Source: Eucalyptus grandis (Eukaryota > Streptophyta > Magnoliopsida > Myrtales > Myrtaceae). From it: a DNA stretch of 64,000 bases. The stretch is from NCBI RefSeq assembly GCF_016545825.1, contig NC_052614.1, forward strand, positions 25,252,559 to 25,316,558, read 5' to 3'. The notes under the pieces are model-generated. The model saw only the letters and a list, made by a program, of their open reading frames with translations. It had not been told where the DNA came from and made no database searches. Shown piece by piece: positions 1 through 10,884 of this stretch. The number at the start of each line of letters is the position of its first letter. Within the stretch, counting starts at the first letter, position 1. The position numbers were made by a program, and so were the translations under genes.

Positions 1-1
1 A

Positions 2-3000
2 TTTATGAAGGTACAAGATATGTTGGAGGCAGATGCGGGATTTCTTGTGCGAGACACGGTTGTTTTCGTCTGTGAGATTCTGGACTGCTGTCCCTGGTTT
101 GAGTTTTCAGATCTAGAGGTAAGTTCCTGTGAACCCTGCTTCTCGTTTGTTGTTTTTGGCTTTTCTTCAAGTTGATTTCTATCCTTATAAATCTGCCGAG
201 CAGAACCAAGTCTAGCTATATTGAAGAAGATACACTCTTAATTCTTGTTTTGTTGTACAATAGAATAGAATATAGTCATTCTGTTTGACTTTCATTCGAG
301 GTTGTGTCTAACGGTGCCCTATTTCTTGTCCGGTCCCTTAATTCAGGTTTTGGCTTATGAGGATGATCAGGATGCTCTGACAACTGATCCTGATGAACTT
401 ATTGATTCTGAAGATAGCGAAGGACTCAGTGGAGATGAGGAAGATATCTTTAGGAACCTTCTTTCAAGAGCAGGGTTTCATCTCACATATGGAGACAATT
501 CCTCTTACCCAGAAGTCACTCTAAGAGAGAAACTTTTGATGGATGCTGGCGCAATAGCAGGTTTTCTGACTGACTTCGCGTTTACCTAGATGACCCAGCT
601 AAAGTAAAGCGCTTGCTTCTTCCAGCTAAGTTTTCGGGTTGCTGTGATGGAAAGAAGATAGGGAAGACAGATGGATCTTCTCCTAGTTTGATGAATTTGT
701 TGATGAGTGTTAAAGTTTTGCAGCAGGCAATTATAGATTTGTTATTAGATATCATGGTAGAATGCTGCCAGCCCTCTGAGGGAAGTTTTGAGGGTGAGTC
801 GTCTGATCCAAGCCTGAAGAGCTCTCCAGATGGCAGTGGGGCTGCCAGCCCACTGGAATCAGACAGAGAAAGCGGTGCAGCGGAGTGCACGCAGTTTCAG
901 TTGGATGAGAGACTAGACTCTGGTTTAGATGAAAGTAGTAATTCTTCTGCTGTACGAAGCTCAGATATCAATGATTCTAACGTCTGTGAAAATGCACCTA
1001 CAGTGAAGCCTATCGATCCACCTGAACCATCTACGAGAGGTCAAGAAAATTTTTGTCTTAGATCCAAGGTACTGTTTTACTCTCTCTGAGATTTTGTCTT
1101 TGCAGCATCATTACTTTGCATGTTGACAGCTTGGGTACTTTGAATGCAGTCCAAGTGGCCAGAGCAGTCTGAGGAACTTCTAGGATTGATTGTCAACTCA
1201 CTCAGAGCTTTAGATGGAGCAGTTCCACAAGGCTGTCCTGAGCCGAGGCGGCGGCCTCACTCAGCAAAAAAAAAAGATTGCCCTTGTATTGATAAAGCTC
1301 CCCAGCATCTTCAGCATGACCTGGTAGCGTTGGTCCCCAAATTGGTGGAGCATTCGGAGCATCCAATTGCTGCTCATTTTCTTCTTAGAAGGCTTCAGAA
1401 ACTAGATGATGAGGAGCCTGCTGAAAGAGTTCCTGTAAGATGTTTTGTGATATTCCCTGCTGTCTTTCCATTCTCCTTCAAAGTGTTGGCTTGAATAGAA
1501 ATTCTTTTGATGGTGATAAAAGTACTCAGGATGGTTATGTGTCAACCGAATTTTTAAGTTTTGCAGATTTGAACATGCCTTTTCATTTTTATCCTGACCT
1601 TGTGCATTTCTCTCAGCTTTTTGGCGCTCTAGGCCAGCTGGAGTGTGGCATTGGAGTTTGGGAACATCTTCTGGATCAGACTTTGGAGTTTCTGCAAGAT
1701 TCAAATGACGAGCCTCTCGCAGCTAACATAGGTTTCGTCTTCAAAGCTGCATCCGAATGTCAAAACTCCTCAAGCAGTAAGCACAAAGCTATTATCAAAC
1801 TTAAACTGCATACCTTTCTTGTGAAACATATAACCCCGATTTGTTCTTTCCTGAACAATAAATATCCTTCCCTTTCTCATTACAGGTAAGGTTTGTTCGT
1901 GATAGGTTGAAATGTCTGGGAGCAGAGGTGTCCCCTTGTGTCCTAGACTTGTTGAGTAAAACCATAAAAGTCAAAAGATCTAGCTGCAGCAATGCTTAGA
2001 GACATCGATTGTGATAAAGATTTTGGTGAAATTGACGCGACACTGCCTTATCGTCTCCTTGTATGTAGCGATAATCGACAGGACACTCAAAGGTCGCATG
2101 CAGTGGATGAGCAAGCCCTTTTCAGTGCCCGGCATTTTTCAGATATATATGTCTTGATCGAAATGCTATCGATTCCCCGCCTTGCTGTTGAAGCTTCCCA
2201 AACATTTGAGAGGGCTGTGGCTAAAGGAGCCTTTGTGGCTCAAACAGTAGCAATCGTCTTGGACAGTAGAGTGGCTCGTAGATTGAATCTAAGCAGATTT
2301 ACTGGTGAAAATATGCAGATTACAGATGGTGAAGGAGAGGCTAATGACCAGTTGAGAAATCAACAAGATGACTTCACTTCAGTTTTTGGACTTGCTGAGA
2401 CATTGACACTGTCTAGAGACCCTTGCGTCAAGGATTTTCTGAAGGTTCTGTATGCTATACTTTTCAAGGGGTATCCTGATGAATCTTGCCGACAAAGGAT
2501 GCTTAAGAGACTGGTTGATCGTGCTACCAGCACTTCGGATAGTAGCCGTGATGTGGAATTGGATTTAGACATTTTGGTTTTACTGGTCTCTGAGGAGCAA
2601 GAGTTTATAAAACCAGTTTTGAGTATGATGAGGGAGGCTGCTGAACTTGCAAATGTGGATCAAGCAGCACTTTGGCACCAAGTTTGTGGAAGAGAAGAAG
2701 AAATCACACACTTGCGTGAAGAGAGGAAAGCTGAGATCTCCAATATGGTTAGAGAAAAAGCTGCGGTATCACAGAAACTGAGTGAATCTGAGGCAACGAA
2801 CAACCGTCTTAAGGTAGCTATTTTGTTTTAATTCTTGACTTAGGTATGTGATTGCTTTAATGTGGTGTCTGATTCTTTGTGGCAAGTTTTTGTTTGACAC
2901 TTTCTGTAATTGGCAGTCTGAGATGAAAGCTGAGATGGATCGTTTTGCACGGGAAAGGAAAGAACTATCAGAACAAGTCCGGGACGTAGAGAACCAGCTT

Positions 3001-4203
3001 GAGTGGCTTCGCTCTGAGAGAGTGGAGGAAATTGCAAAGCTCTCTTCTGAGAAGAAGGCTCTTCAAGATCGTCTTCATGATGCAGAGTCGCAGATTTTGC
3101 AGCTGAAGCGCAAACGTGAAGAATTGAAGGTATCTGTCACTGCTTCTGTTACTTTATTTATTCTTAATCAATTTCTTTTGCTTTCTTTTCATGTCAACAT
3201 GCGCTTTTCTAAACGTTGCATTTCCCATGTGAGGGAGTAAGGATTTGGCTTAGTGATGGCTTCTCTTACTAAGTCTCAAGAGGTCTTAGTTTTGGTTTAT
3301 ATGTGTTGCCTACATCTCTTCAAGAAGGGGAAAAAAATTATCTATTGGCTAGTGTTTTTCCAGAAGATTGCATGGGAAATTGCTTTGGATGATCAGGGTG
3401 GAGTTGGATGAATTGGATTTATCTCCTTTTTTCCTGCCTTAGGAAATATGCTAATTGATGTCTTTTCATCCAAAATATGTGAATGGAACAGAAAGTGGTA
3501 AAGGAAAAGAACGCCCTTGCTGAAAGGCTGAAGAGTGCGGAAGCTGGGAGGAAAAGATTTGATGAAGAGCTGAAGCGGTATGCGACGGAAAATGTGACCA
3601 GAGAAGAGATTCGGCAGTCCCTTGAGGACGAGATTAGAAGATTGAGACAAACAGTGGGACAAACTGAAGGAGAAAAGCGGAAAAAAGATGAGCGGATTGC
3701 TGAATATGAAGAACGTATTCATGGTATGCAAGCACGATTAGAGGCCTACCAGGTTTGTGCCAACTTCTCTCATTCAAGTATATGCTTTAGTATCAATGTG
3801 GGTTGTCCTGCTTTCTCTTTGTTGCTTAGATTTCACCTCCTCTTTGCAGGAATATATCCAATCACTCGATACTCAACTCCGGGAAGAAATGTCTAGGCAT
3901 GCTCCTCTGTACGGTGCTGGTCTGGATGCACTTTCAATGACAGAGTTGGAGACGATCTCGCGCATTCATGAAGAAGGGCTTAGGCAGATCCATACCATTC
4001 AGCAACAGCGTAAGGGCAGCCCTCTTAGCAGTCCTATCATGAGTCCCCACACGCTACCGCCGCACAATCACGGGTTGTATCCGAACGCGCCCCCTCAAGT
4101 GGCGGTGGGCTTCCCCTTCCATCATGCCCAATGGCGTAGGGATGCACCTCAGCAATGGGCACGTCAACGGTGCGATGGGTCCCTGGTACAATCACAAGTA
4201 GAG
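2..4203 (+). pseudogene. TRAF-like/MATH coiled-coil protein, copy A (3' two-thirds, frameshifted)
   Basis: The window opens inside this gene. Exons read from GT-AG borders are 2-118, 347-1068, 1150-1434, 1617-1776, 1886-2813, 2917-3129, 3492-3752 and 3850 to about 4203. Exon 2-118 has the end of a MATH/TRAF domain (VRDTVVFVCEILDCCPWFEF). An acidic Ser-rich linker, a helical region (DLVALVPKLVEHSEHP; DDFTSVFGLAETL) and a long coiled coil from about 2690 follow, then a Pro-rich tail ending near NHK. The layout fits the large plant TRAF-like family protein of the Arabidopsis At2g25320 type (from memory, not checked). Against copy B it lost one G near 572, has a compensated pair at 1267-1304 (+4/-1), lost two bases in the fourth exon near 1765, lost two near 1970 and shifts again near 4110. 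No single frame survives, so it is probably a pseudogene. Reference or assembly errors could explain some breaks but hardly all. Confidence 0.75.
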
Positions 4204-5099
4204 CCCTGGAGTCAGTGGGATGCCCTGCCCTATCCACCTGGGATCTGTTTTGCATTGAAAGTGGAGGGACGATGATTTTCTGGAGTGGAAATTATTTGGC
4301 ATTTTGACTGGCGGGACTGTTGGGAGGAGTGAAGGGCTGTTGTAATTGATAGATAGCTGGACGGAGGAAGGGGGGGTTGATTGGTATCTAGTCCCTAGTG
4401 GGACTAACAGTTAAAATGCCATGCCTGCTTTTTTTAATATTTTTTCATATGATCAATTATAGGTTCCAACAAATTTTGCAAAAGTGTCTCTCACATTCTC
4501 TCTCTCTCTCTCTCTCCCTCTGAAAAAGTGATTTGTGGAGCAGATACCCAGTTTCTCAAGACCATCAGTTGTTATCTTGATAAGAGTCTGAACTTTTCTT
4601 TCTTGTAAATACTAATGCTCTCGAGGTGTTCAGCACGGGTGACACCACACGACTCGAACATCATTCGAAACTCTCAAACGTGCCGCGACTTACTAGAAAC
4701 TAACACCGGCTTACTAGAAACTAACACTAGCTAGATCTGCAAAGGAGCCTCTCACCCGATGCCAACAAGGGCAACCCTTTCTAGATGCCGGCTTCCCTCC
4801 GCCATGGTCAGTGGAGGGAAGAGAGAAAAAGAAAAAAAAAAGTAATCAATGACTAAATCGGATATTTATTGATAGTCCATGGACTAAATTGAGTAAATCG
4901 AAAATTCATGGACTAAATTGGATATTTATTAATAATTTATTGACCAAATTGAATAAATCGAAAGTTTAGAAATGAGGTTGCACTATAAGCAAAAGTACAG
5001 CAACCGTGACATTTTCCCTCTTTTTTTCCCTCGCTTCCTTCCTCCACCCGTCCGAGTGTGTCCGAACGCGCGTCCCACGCAACGCGGCGGACAAAACTT
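4204..5099. other. 3' flank of copy A and short intergenic stretch
   Basis: Positions 4204 to about 4715 match the 3' flank of the other copies: the GGCGGGACTG stretch, a CT run at 4498-4517, and the GTGACACCACACGACTCGAA stretch near 4640. Beyond 4715 the match stops. A short AT-rich stretch (4845-4965) repeats a phrase meaning roughly 'GACTAAATTG ... GATATTTATT' three times. No coding sequence is seen. Confidence 0.6.
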
Positions 5100-6486
5100 G
5101 GGCACCAAGTTTTGTCCAAGGGAAGAAGAAATCATGCACTCGCGCGAAGAGAGGAAAGCCGAGATCTCCAGAAGGGTTAGAGAAAAAGCTGCGGTAATCA
5201 CAGAAACTGAGTGAGAATCTGAGGCGACGAGCAACACCGTCTTGAGGTAACTATTTTGCTTTTACTTCTTGACCAAGGTACGCGATTGCCTTAACGTGGT
5301 GTGTCGATTCTTCAATGGCAAGTTTTTGTTTGACACTCTCTAATTGGCGGTCTGAGATGAAGGCTGAGATGGATCGTTTTGCACGAGAAAAGAGAGAATC
5401 ATCTGAACCAGTCCGGGACGTAGAGAATCAGCCTGAGTGGCTTCGCTCTGAGAAGAAGGCCCTTCAAGATCGTCTCTGTGATGCAGAGAGGCAGATTTTG
5501 CAGCTGAAGACTTGTCATAGTGAAGAATTGGAGGTTATCTGTCACTGCTTCTGTTACTTTATTTATCCTTAATCAAGTTCTTTTTGCTTTCTTTTCATGT
5601 GAACATGTGCATTTCTAAACGTTGCATTTCCCATGTGAGGGAGTAAGGATTTGGCTTAGTGATGGCTTCTCTTACTGAGTCTCAAGAGGTCTTGGTTTTG
5701 GTTTATATGCGTTGCCTACATCTCTTCAAGAGGGGGAAAAGAATTATCAATTGGCAAGTGTTTTTCCAGAAGATTGCATGGGAAATTCGATGAATTGGAT
5801 TTATCTCCTTTTTTCCTGCCTTAGGGAATATGCTAATTGATGTCTTTTCAACCAAAATATGTGAATGGAACAGAAAGTGGTAAAGGAAAAGGACGCCCTT
5901 GCTGAAAGGCTGAAGATTGCGGAAGCTGGGAGGAAAATATCTGATGAAGAGCTGAAGCGGTATGCGACGGAAAATGTGACCGGAGAAGAGATTCGGCAGT
6001 CCCTTGAGGACGAGATTAGAAGATTGAGACAAACAGTGGGACAAACTGAAGGAGAAAAGCGGAAAAAGGAGGACCGGATGGCTGAATATGAAGAACGTAT
6101 TCATGATATGCGAGCACAGTTGGAGACCTACCGGGTTTGTGCCAACAACTCTATGCTTTAGTATTAATTTGGGCTGTCCTGCTTTCTCTTTGTTTGCTTA
6201 GATTTCACCTCCTCTTTGCAGGAATGTATCCAATCACTCATTACTCAACTCGGGGAAGAAATGTCTAGGCATGCTCCTCTGTACGGTGCTGGTCTGGATG
6301 CACTTTCGATGACAGAGTTGGAGACGATCTCGCACATTCATAAAGAAGCGCTTAGGCAGATCCATGTTATTCAGCAACAACATAAGGGCAGCCCTCTTAG
6401 CAGTCCTACCCATGTTATGAAGCGGGCTCCCCCTTCCGTCATGCCCAATGGCGTAGGGATGCACCACCGCAATGGGCACGTCAACA
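5100..6486 (+). pseudogene. TRAF-like copy A'1, 5'-truncated fragment
   Basis: Homology to copy A starts abruptly at 5100 inside the large exon that covers 1886-2813 in copy A (GGCACCAAGTTTT, the LWHQVCG segment). It runs through exon-like blocks 5100-5246, 5351-5533, 5874-6134 and 6222-6486. The second block has lost its acceptor: GGCGG stands where the other copies have GGCAG. It also lost 33 bases between two TCTGAG words, which removes 11 coiled-coil residues. The first block has single-base shifts. The Pro-rich last exon is shortened (the SPTHVMKRAPPS join) and runs straight into the next copy at 6486/6487. It has no 5' exons and no start in context, so it is a dead fragment. Confidence 0.75.
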
Positions 6487-7548
6487 ATGAATTGAAGGTA
6501 TCTGTCACTGCTTCTGTCACTTTATCTATTCTTAATCAAGTTCTTTTGCTTTCTTTTCATGTGAACATGTGCATTTCTAAACATTGCATTTCTCATGTGA
6601 GGGAGTAAGGATTTGGCTTAGTGATGGCTTCTCTTACTAAGTCTCAAGAGGTCTTGGTTTTGGTTTATATATGTTGCCTACATCTCTCCAAGAAGGGGAA
6701 AAAAATTATCTATTGGCTAGTGTTTTTTCAGAAGATTGCATGGGAAATTGCTTTGGATGACCAGGGTGGAGTTGGATGAATTGGATTTATCTCCTTTTTT
6801 CCTGCCTTAGGAATTATGCTAATTGATGTCTTTTCAACCAAAATATATGAATGGAACAGAAAGTGGTAAAGGAAAAGAACGCCCTTGCTGAAAAGCTGAA
6901 GAGTGTGGAAGCTGGGAGGAAAGTATCTGATGAAGAGCTGAAGCAGTACGAGACGGAAAATGTGACCGGAGAAGAGATTCGGCAGTCCCTTGAGGACGAG
7001 ATTAGAAGATTGAGACGAACAGTAGTGAGACAAACTGAAGGAGAAAAGCGGAATGAAAGACGTAATCATTTTATGCAAGCGCAAGTGGAGGCCTACCATG
7101 TTTGTGCCAACAACTCATTCAAGCGTATGCTTTAGTATTAATTTGGGTTGTCCTGCTTTCTCTTTGTTGCTTAGATTTCACCTCCTCTTTGCAGGAATGC
7201 ATCCAATCACTCGTTACTCAACTCGGGGAAGAAATGTCTAGGCATGCTCCTCTGTACGGTGCTGATTTGGATGCACTTTCAATGAAAGAGTTGGAGACGA
7301 TCTCGTGCATTCATGAAGTAGGGCTTAGGCAGATCCACGCCATTCAGCAACAACGTAAGGGCAGCCCTCTTAGCAGTCCTATTGTGAGTCCCCACACGCT
7401 ACCGCCGCACGATCAGGGTTTGTATCCGACTGCGCCCCCTCCAGTGGCGGCGGGGCTTCCCCCTTCCGTCATGCCCAATGGCATAGGGATGCACCACAGC
7501 AACAGGCACGTCAACGGTGCGATGGGTCCCTGGTTCAATCACAAGTAG
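6487..7548 (+). pseudogene. TRAF-like copy A'2, last two exons
   Basis: This copy begins in the last codons of a coiled-coil exon (GAATTGAAG, 6489-6497), as in copy A at 3121-3129. It repeats the intron, exon 6860-7099 and the final exon 7195-7548, which ends with the same NHK-stop as copies B and C. Exon 6860-7099 has internal losses near VRQTEGEKRNERRNHF, and its last codon before the donor is CAT, not CAG. The final exon is open and close to copy C. With A'1 it forms a local tandem duplication of the 3' end. No full protein can be made from it. Confidence 0.75.
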
Positions 7549-7847
7549 AGCCCTGGAGTCATCGTGTGATGCCCTACCCTATCCACCTAAATCTGTTTTG
7601 CATTGAAAGTGGAGGGATGATGATTTTCTGAGAGTGGAATTTATTTGGCATTTTGACTGGCGGGACTGTTGGGATGAGTTGCTGGTGAAAGGGCTGTTGT
7701 AATTGATAGATAGCTGGACGGAGGGGGATTAGATTGGTGTCTAGTCCAATGGGAGTAACAGTTAAACTGCCATGCCTGCTTTTTTTTAATAGTTCTTCAT
7801 ATGATCAATTATAGGTTCCAACAAATTTTGCAAAAGTCTCTCACATT

Positions 7848-7849
<2 letters not shown>

Positions 7850-7887
<38 letters not shown>
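7850..7887. repeat. (TC)n microsatellite
   Basis: Uninterrupted TC dinucleotide run in the 3' flank of copy A'2. The same site is shorter in the other copies (near 4498, 14875 and 26923), so it varies between the duplicates. Confidence 0.9.
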
Positions 7888-7889
<2 letters not shown>

Positions 7890-8411
7890 GTGAAGAAGTG
7901 ATTTGTGGAGCAGATACCCAGTTTAGACCGTCAGCTGTTACTTTGATAAGAGTCTGAACTTTTCTTTCTTGTAAATACTAATGCTTTCGAGGCGCTTAGC
8001 ACGGGCGACACCACACGACTCGAACATCACTTGAAACTCTTGAACGCGCCGTGGCTTATTAGAAACTAACGCCAGCTTATTGAGACAACATGGAAATATC
8101 AGAAATTGATAAGAACCATGGTAACAAGAATTGCTGGTCTTCTTCCAGAAACGATGGGCAAAGGAAAGAGATTAAAGAGAGGTGCCCCGGTTGAGTTGAG
8201 GCTGCAACTGCTGGGCCTTGAATAAAACACGGGCCTTTTAACGAATCTACGATAGAATTCCCAAAATGTCAAATCAGATTAGAAAAAACGTGTGGATCAT
8301 GCTGGAATCTGAGGAAGACAACTGCTTAAGGTTTAGGCCTCAGAATCCAGATTAGGTATTGATGATTGCAAAAAGTCCACCGTGGAAGAACGAGTTAGCT
8401 GAGCTGGACAA

Positions 8412-8426
8412 TGACGTGCCACGTCA
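8412..8426. promoter_or_regulatory. Palindromic bZIP/G-box-like site, unit A'2
   Basis: TGACGTGCCACGTCA is a near-perfect palindrome of two TGACGTG half-sites around an ACGT core of the type bound by plant bZIP factors. Identical in copy B and one base different in copy C. A promoter role is inferred; the downstream reading frame is tiny. Confidence 0.45.
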
Positions 8427-9532
8427 CGGTTCTTGCCTCATCCATTATCATCCTGCTAGATTGTGTAGAAGGCAAGAAACTTGGTCACACGCTTTTTCCA
8501 ATTGGATAATATCCGCTGTGTGGTAACTAAGCAATTGAAAATTTCATACCCACCTGATCTATCCATAAGCATCATCATCATCATCATCAATTCATCATCA
8601 TCTTCAAATCTTCAAATCTTTAAATTCATACAACATGGAAGACAAGGACAACCCACATGGTTGACTAGCAACTTCACATGGAGCTCCCATTCACATGATT
8701 TGCCCCCAAAGTATTTGGGTGTTGACAAGGCCGACTCTTGAGATGCACAATTGTCGTTGATCGGGAAAATTGTGAAAAAAAAAATCATAAATCTATTATA
8801 TAACAACCAATTAAGTCTTAAATATTTTAATTATATCAATTTAATCCTAGATATTTTCATGATTTGTCAATATAGTCCCCCTAGCCAATATTAGTCGAAA
8901 ATTGTTGATATGTGGATATTTACCATTTTTTTGAATTTTTTTGTAATTTTCCTTTTCTTTAACGATGAGAAAAAATTAAAAAATATTCATATCAATACTA
9001 ATGCTAAATACTAATGCTACATAAAATGACCTTAGTAATTTTTAGTCAAAATTGATCGGAATGACTAAAGTGACAAATCACCAAGATGTTTAGGACTAGA
9101 TTGACACAATTGAATGATTTAAGATTAAATTGATTTTCAAACAATAGCTTAACAATTAACCCGCAGTTCCTTCTTGTCGGAGCAACGTGAATTGCGTTTG
9201 CAATAGAGCTAAGACATCACCTGCAAGCATGTAATTATATCTCGTTTGGTTCACTTTTCTCAAGAGATTTTAGGGGAAAAATTATATTGCGAATTCACAA
9301 GCTATGAAGTTAAATCAAATCATTCATATTCTCTGAAATGATATTCCATGTAAAATATTTACCTAAAATCAAGATATAATAATCCACGTCATCAAATAAA
9401 AATGACTACGTTGACGTTATAATTTTATTTCTCTTTAAAAAAAAGTAGATGGATAAAAGAATGGACATATTAACTCATCTTTATAATAATCTATTTCATC
9501 TAGTAAAGTCTGGTTTGTCGTTTGAGTCATCT

Positions 9533-10318
9533 AGACTCGCCGCAGGATCACCGCCGTGAAGGCGGCGCTTTGCGCGGCGTGCTTGGCGTCCGGTGCACTG
9601 GTCCTGCCGCGGTCGTTCAGTTTCGGCGGGCTCGCAAGCGTCGCTCCGGACGGTTCATCAGCTGGCGGCGCGGAAGGAGGCGGAGCTGGTTCGCGCCGCG
9701 AGCTTCGCGTCGGCCACTGAGGTCCGGCCGAGTCCACGCAGAAACGCGACGGCGATCGTGAGTTCCAGTAGCTGAGTTTTGCAATGCACATGATCTCTGG
9801 TTTTTCTCTTCTTCTTTTTTTGTGCAGAATTCTGTCGTGAGGTTGCTAGAGTTCTCTCTTTCTCGATCCTTCAATATACGCTTCTCGGTTCGTCAATCCT
9901 AGCGATCATCTCCGTATTTCCTTTCTGCACGTTGATCGCATACTCTGTCGTTCGATTGCTCGTCGCGTCGCGCTCCTTTGTCGGATGTTTCTCTGTTCCG
10001 TCCTGTTCAATCGCCGAACCAAAATCTCCGTACGACTACGTTCATTTTCGCACTTTCATGTTCAGTTTGATAGATGCTGTATATCCAGATTTAATTCAAG
10101 CGCTTCTCAATTTTTAACGGCTATCCTTCTATCCGATCCTTAGAGAAAAGCGAGGGAAGCGCGAAAACTGGAGCTGGGATTGGCGCAAGCACGTGCGGCG
10201 ATCCGGAAAGCCACGAAGCTCCGCGCTCGTCCTTCCAACTGCAGCGGCCATGGCGCCTCCACGGCCGTGTACCGCAATCGCCGTGCCTTTCTCTAGTAAG
10301 TTCCACGAAATTCATGTT

Positions 10319-10358
<40 letters not shown>

Positions 10359-10884
10359 AATTGCTTTAAGCATCGCCGACTTCAACTTTGATTCTGCAAT
10401 TAACCTGTTGATTCCACGTACACTTTCACCTTATTCTTGCACTGCGGCACGCATTTTTACGGGACATGCACTAGACCATCACCTCGATTGTTGATAAACA
10501 TCTGGTCACTGGTTTTCGTTCTACTAGCGATGCTGTATTCATCATAGAATGATGGAGGATAGCTTAGTCTAGGGTATAACACGACATGTCAATTCATTAC
10601 TCTCGCTTATGGAAACACACCTTTTATAACACTCAAAAATACTTTTACAATGGCTAATGCCGGCACCTTAGAGATAGTAAACCAAGTTTATAGAACCAGT
10701 TTACCGGTTTACACACGCACTTTAGTCTGCCCGATAACTGGAAATCTACGGTTCCGTTACGTCCTTCCGGTAGATTACTTGTAAATCGATTCTTGTATCA
10801 GTACATCTTAACCAAGCTTGGAACTATTACTTCAAGTGAAAACGACCCCCCTCTGCTTCGCCTATCATGTCCCTGGTCATTTAA
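9533..10884 (+). pseudogene. Inverted duplicate of the 5' half of a GT47 exostosin-like gene
   Basis: This block is the reverse complement of about 38557-39930, the start of the GT47 gene at 35287-39933. It carries an exon-1-like part (about 9533-9759: the [15 protein letters not shown] region), an intron, an exon-2-like part (about 10143-10294: [20 protein letters not shown]) with a GTAAGT donor, and part of the next intron. The start codon is missing, and about 35 bases of exon 1 are deleted near 9652. The right end is fused to copy B of the TRAF-like gene at about 10885 through a shared AGAAAC word. A transcript starting here could in principle splice into copy B, because the next acceptor is at 11510. 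That is inference. Confidence 0.75.
10322..10355. repeat. (TC)n microsatellite in the duplicated GT47 intron
   Basis: A TC run just after the exon-2-like donor. The source locus has the matching GA run near 39080-39108, shorter than here. Confidence 0.85.

Larger units (their letters stand above)
7549..9531. repeat. Shared downstream flank, unit of copy A'2
   Basis: About 2 kb of non-coding DNA also found after copy B (14563-16500, continued at 22390-23480) and copy C (26614-29600). It holds a CT microsatellite (7850-7887), a 15-bp palindrome at 8412-8426, a CATCATCAT run (8570-8610) and AT-rich DNA. Against copy C it lacks roughly 700 bases near 9350. The deletion ends meet at a short ATGT word. 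The flank stops at about 9530, where GT47-derived sequence begins. Confidence 0.7.

Noticed and set aside
3393..3731. Minus-strand frames opposite the coiled-coil exons, repeated in every copy (also 5703, 6728, 13781, 25772)
   Set aside because: They recur only because the sense exon recurs; composition (Phe/Ser/Leu-rich) is the mirror of Lys/Glu-rich coiled coil.
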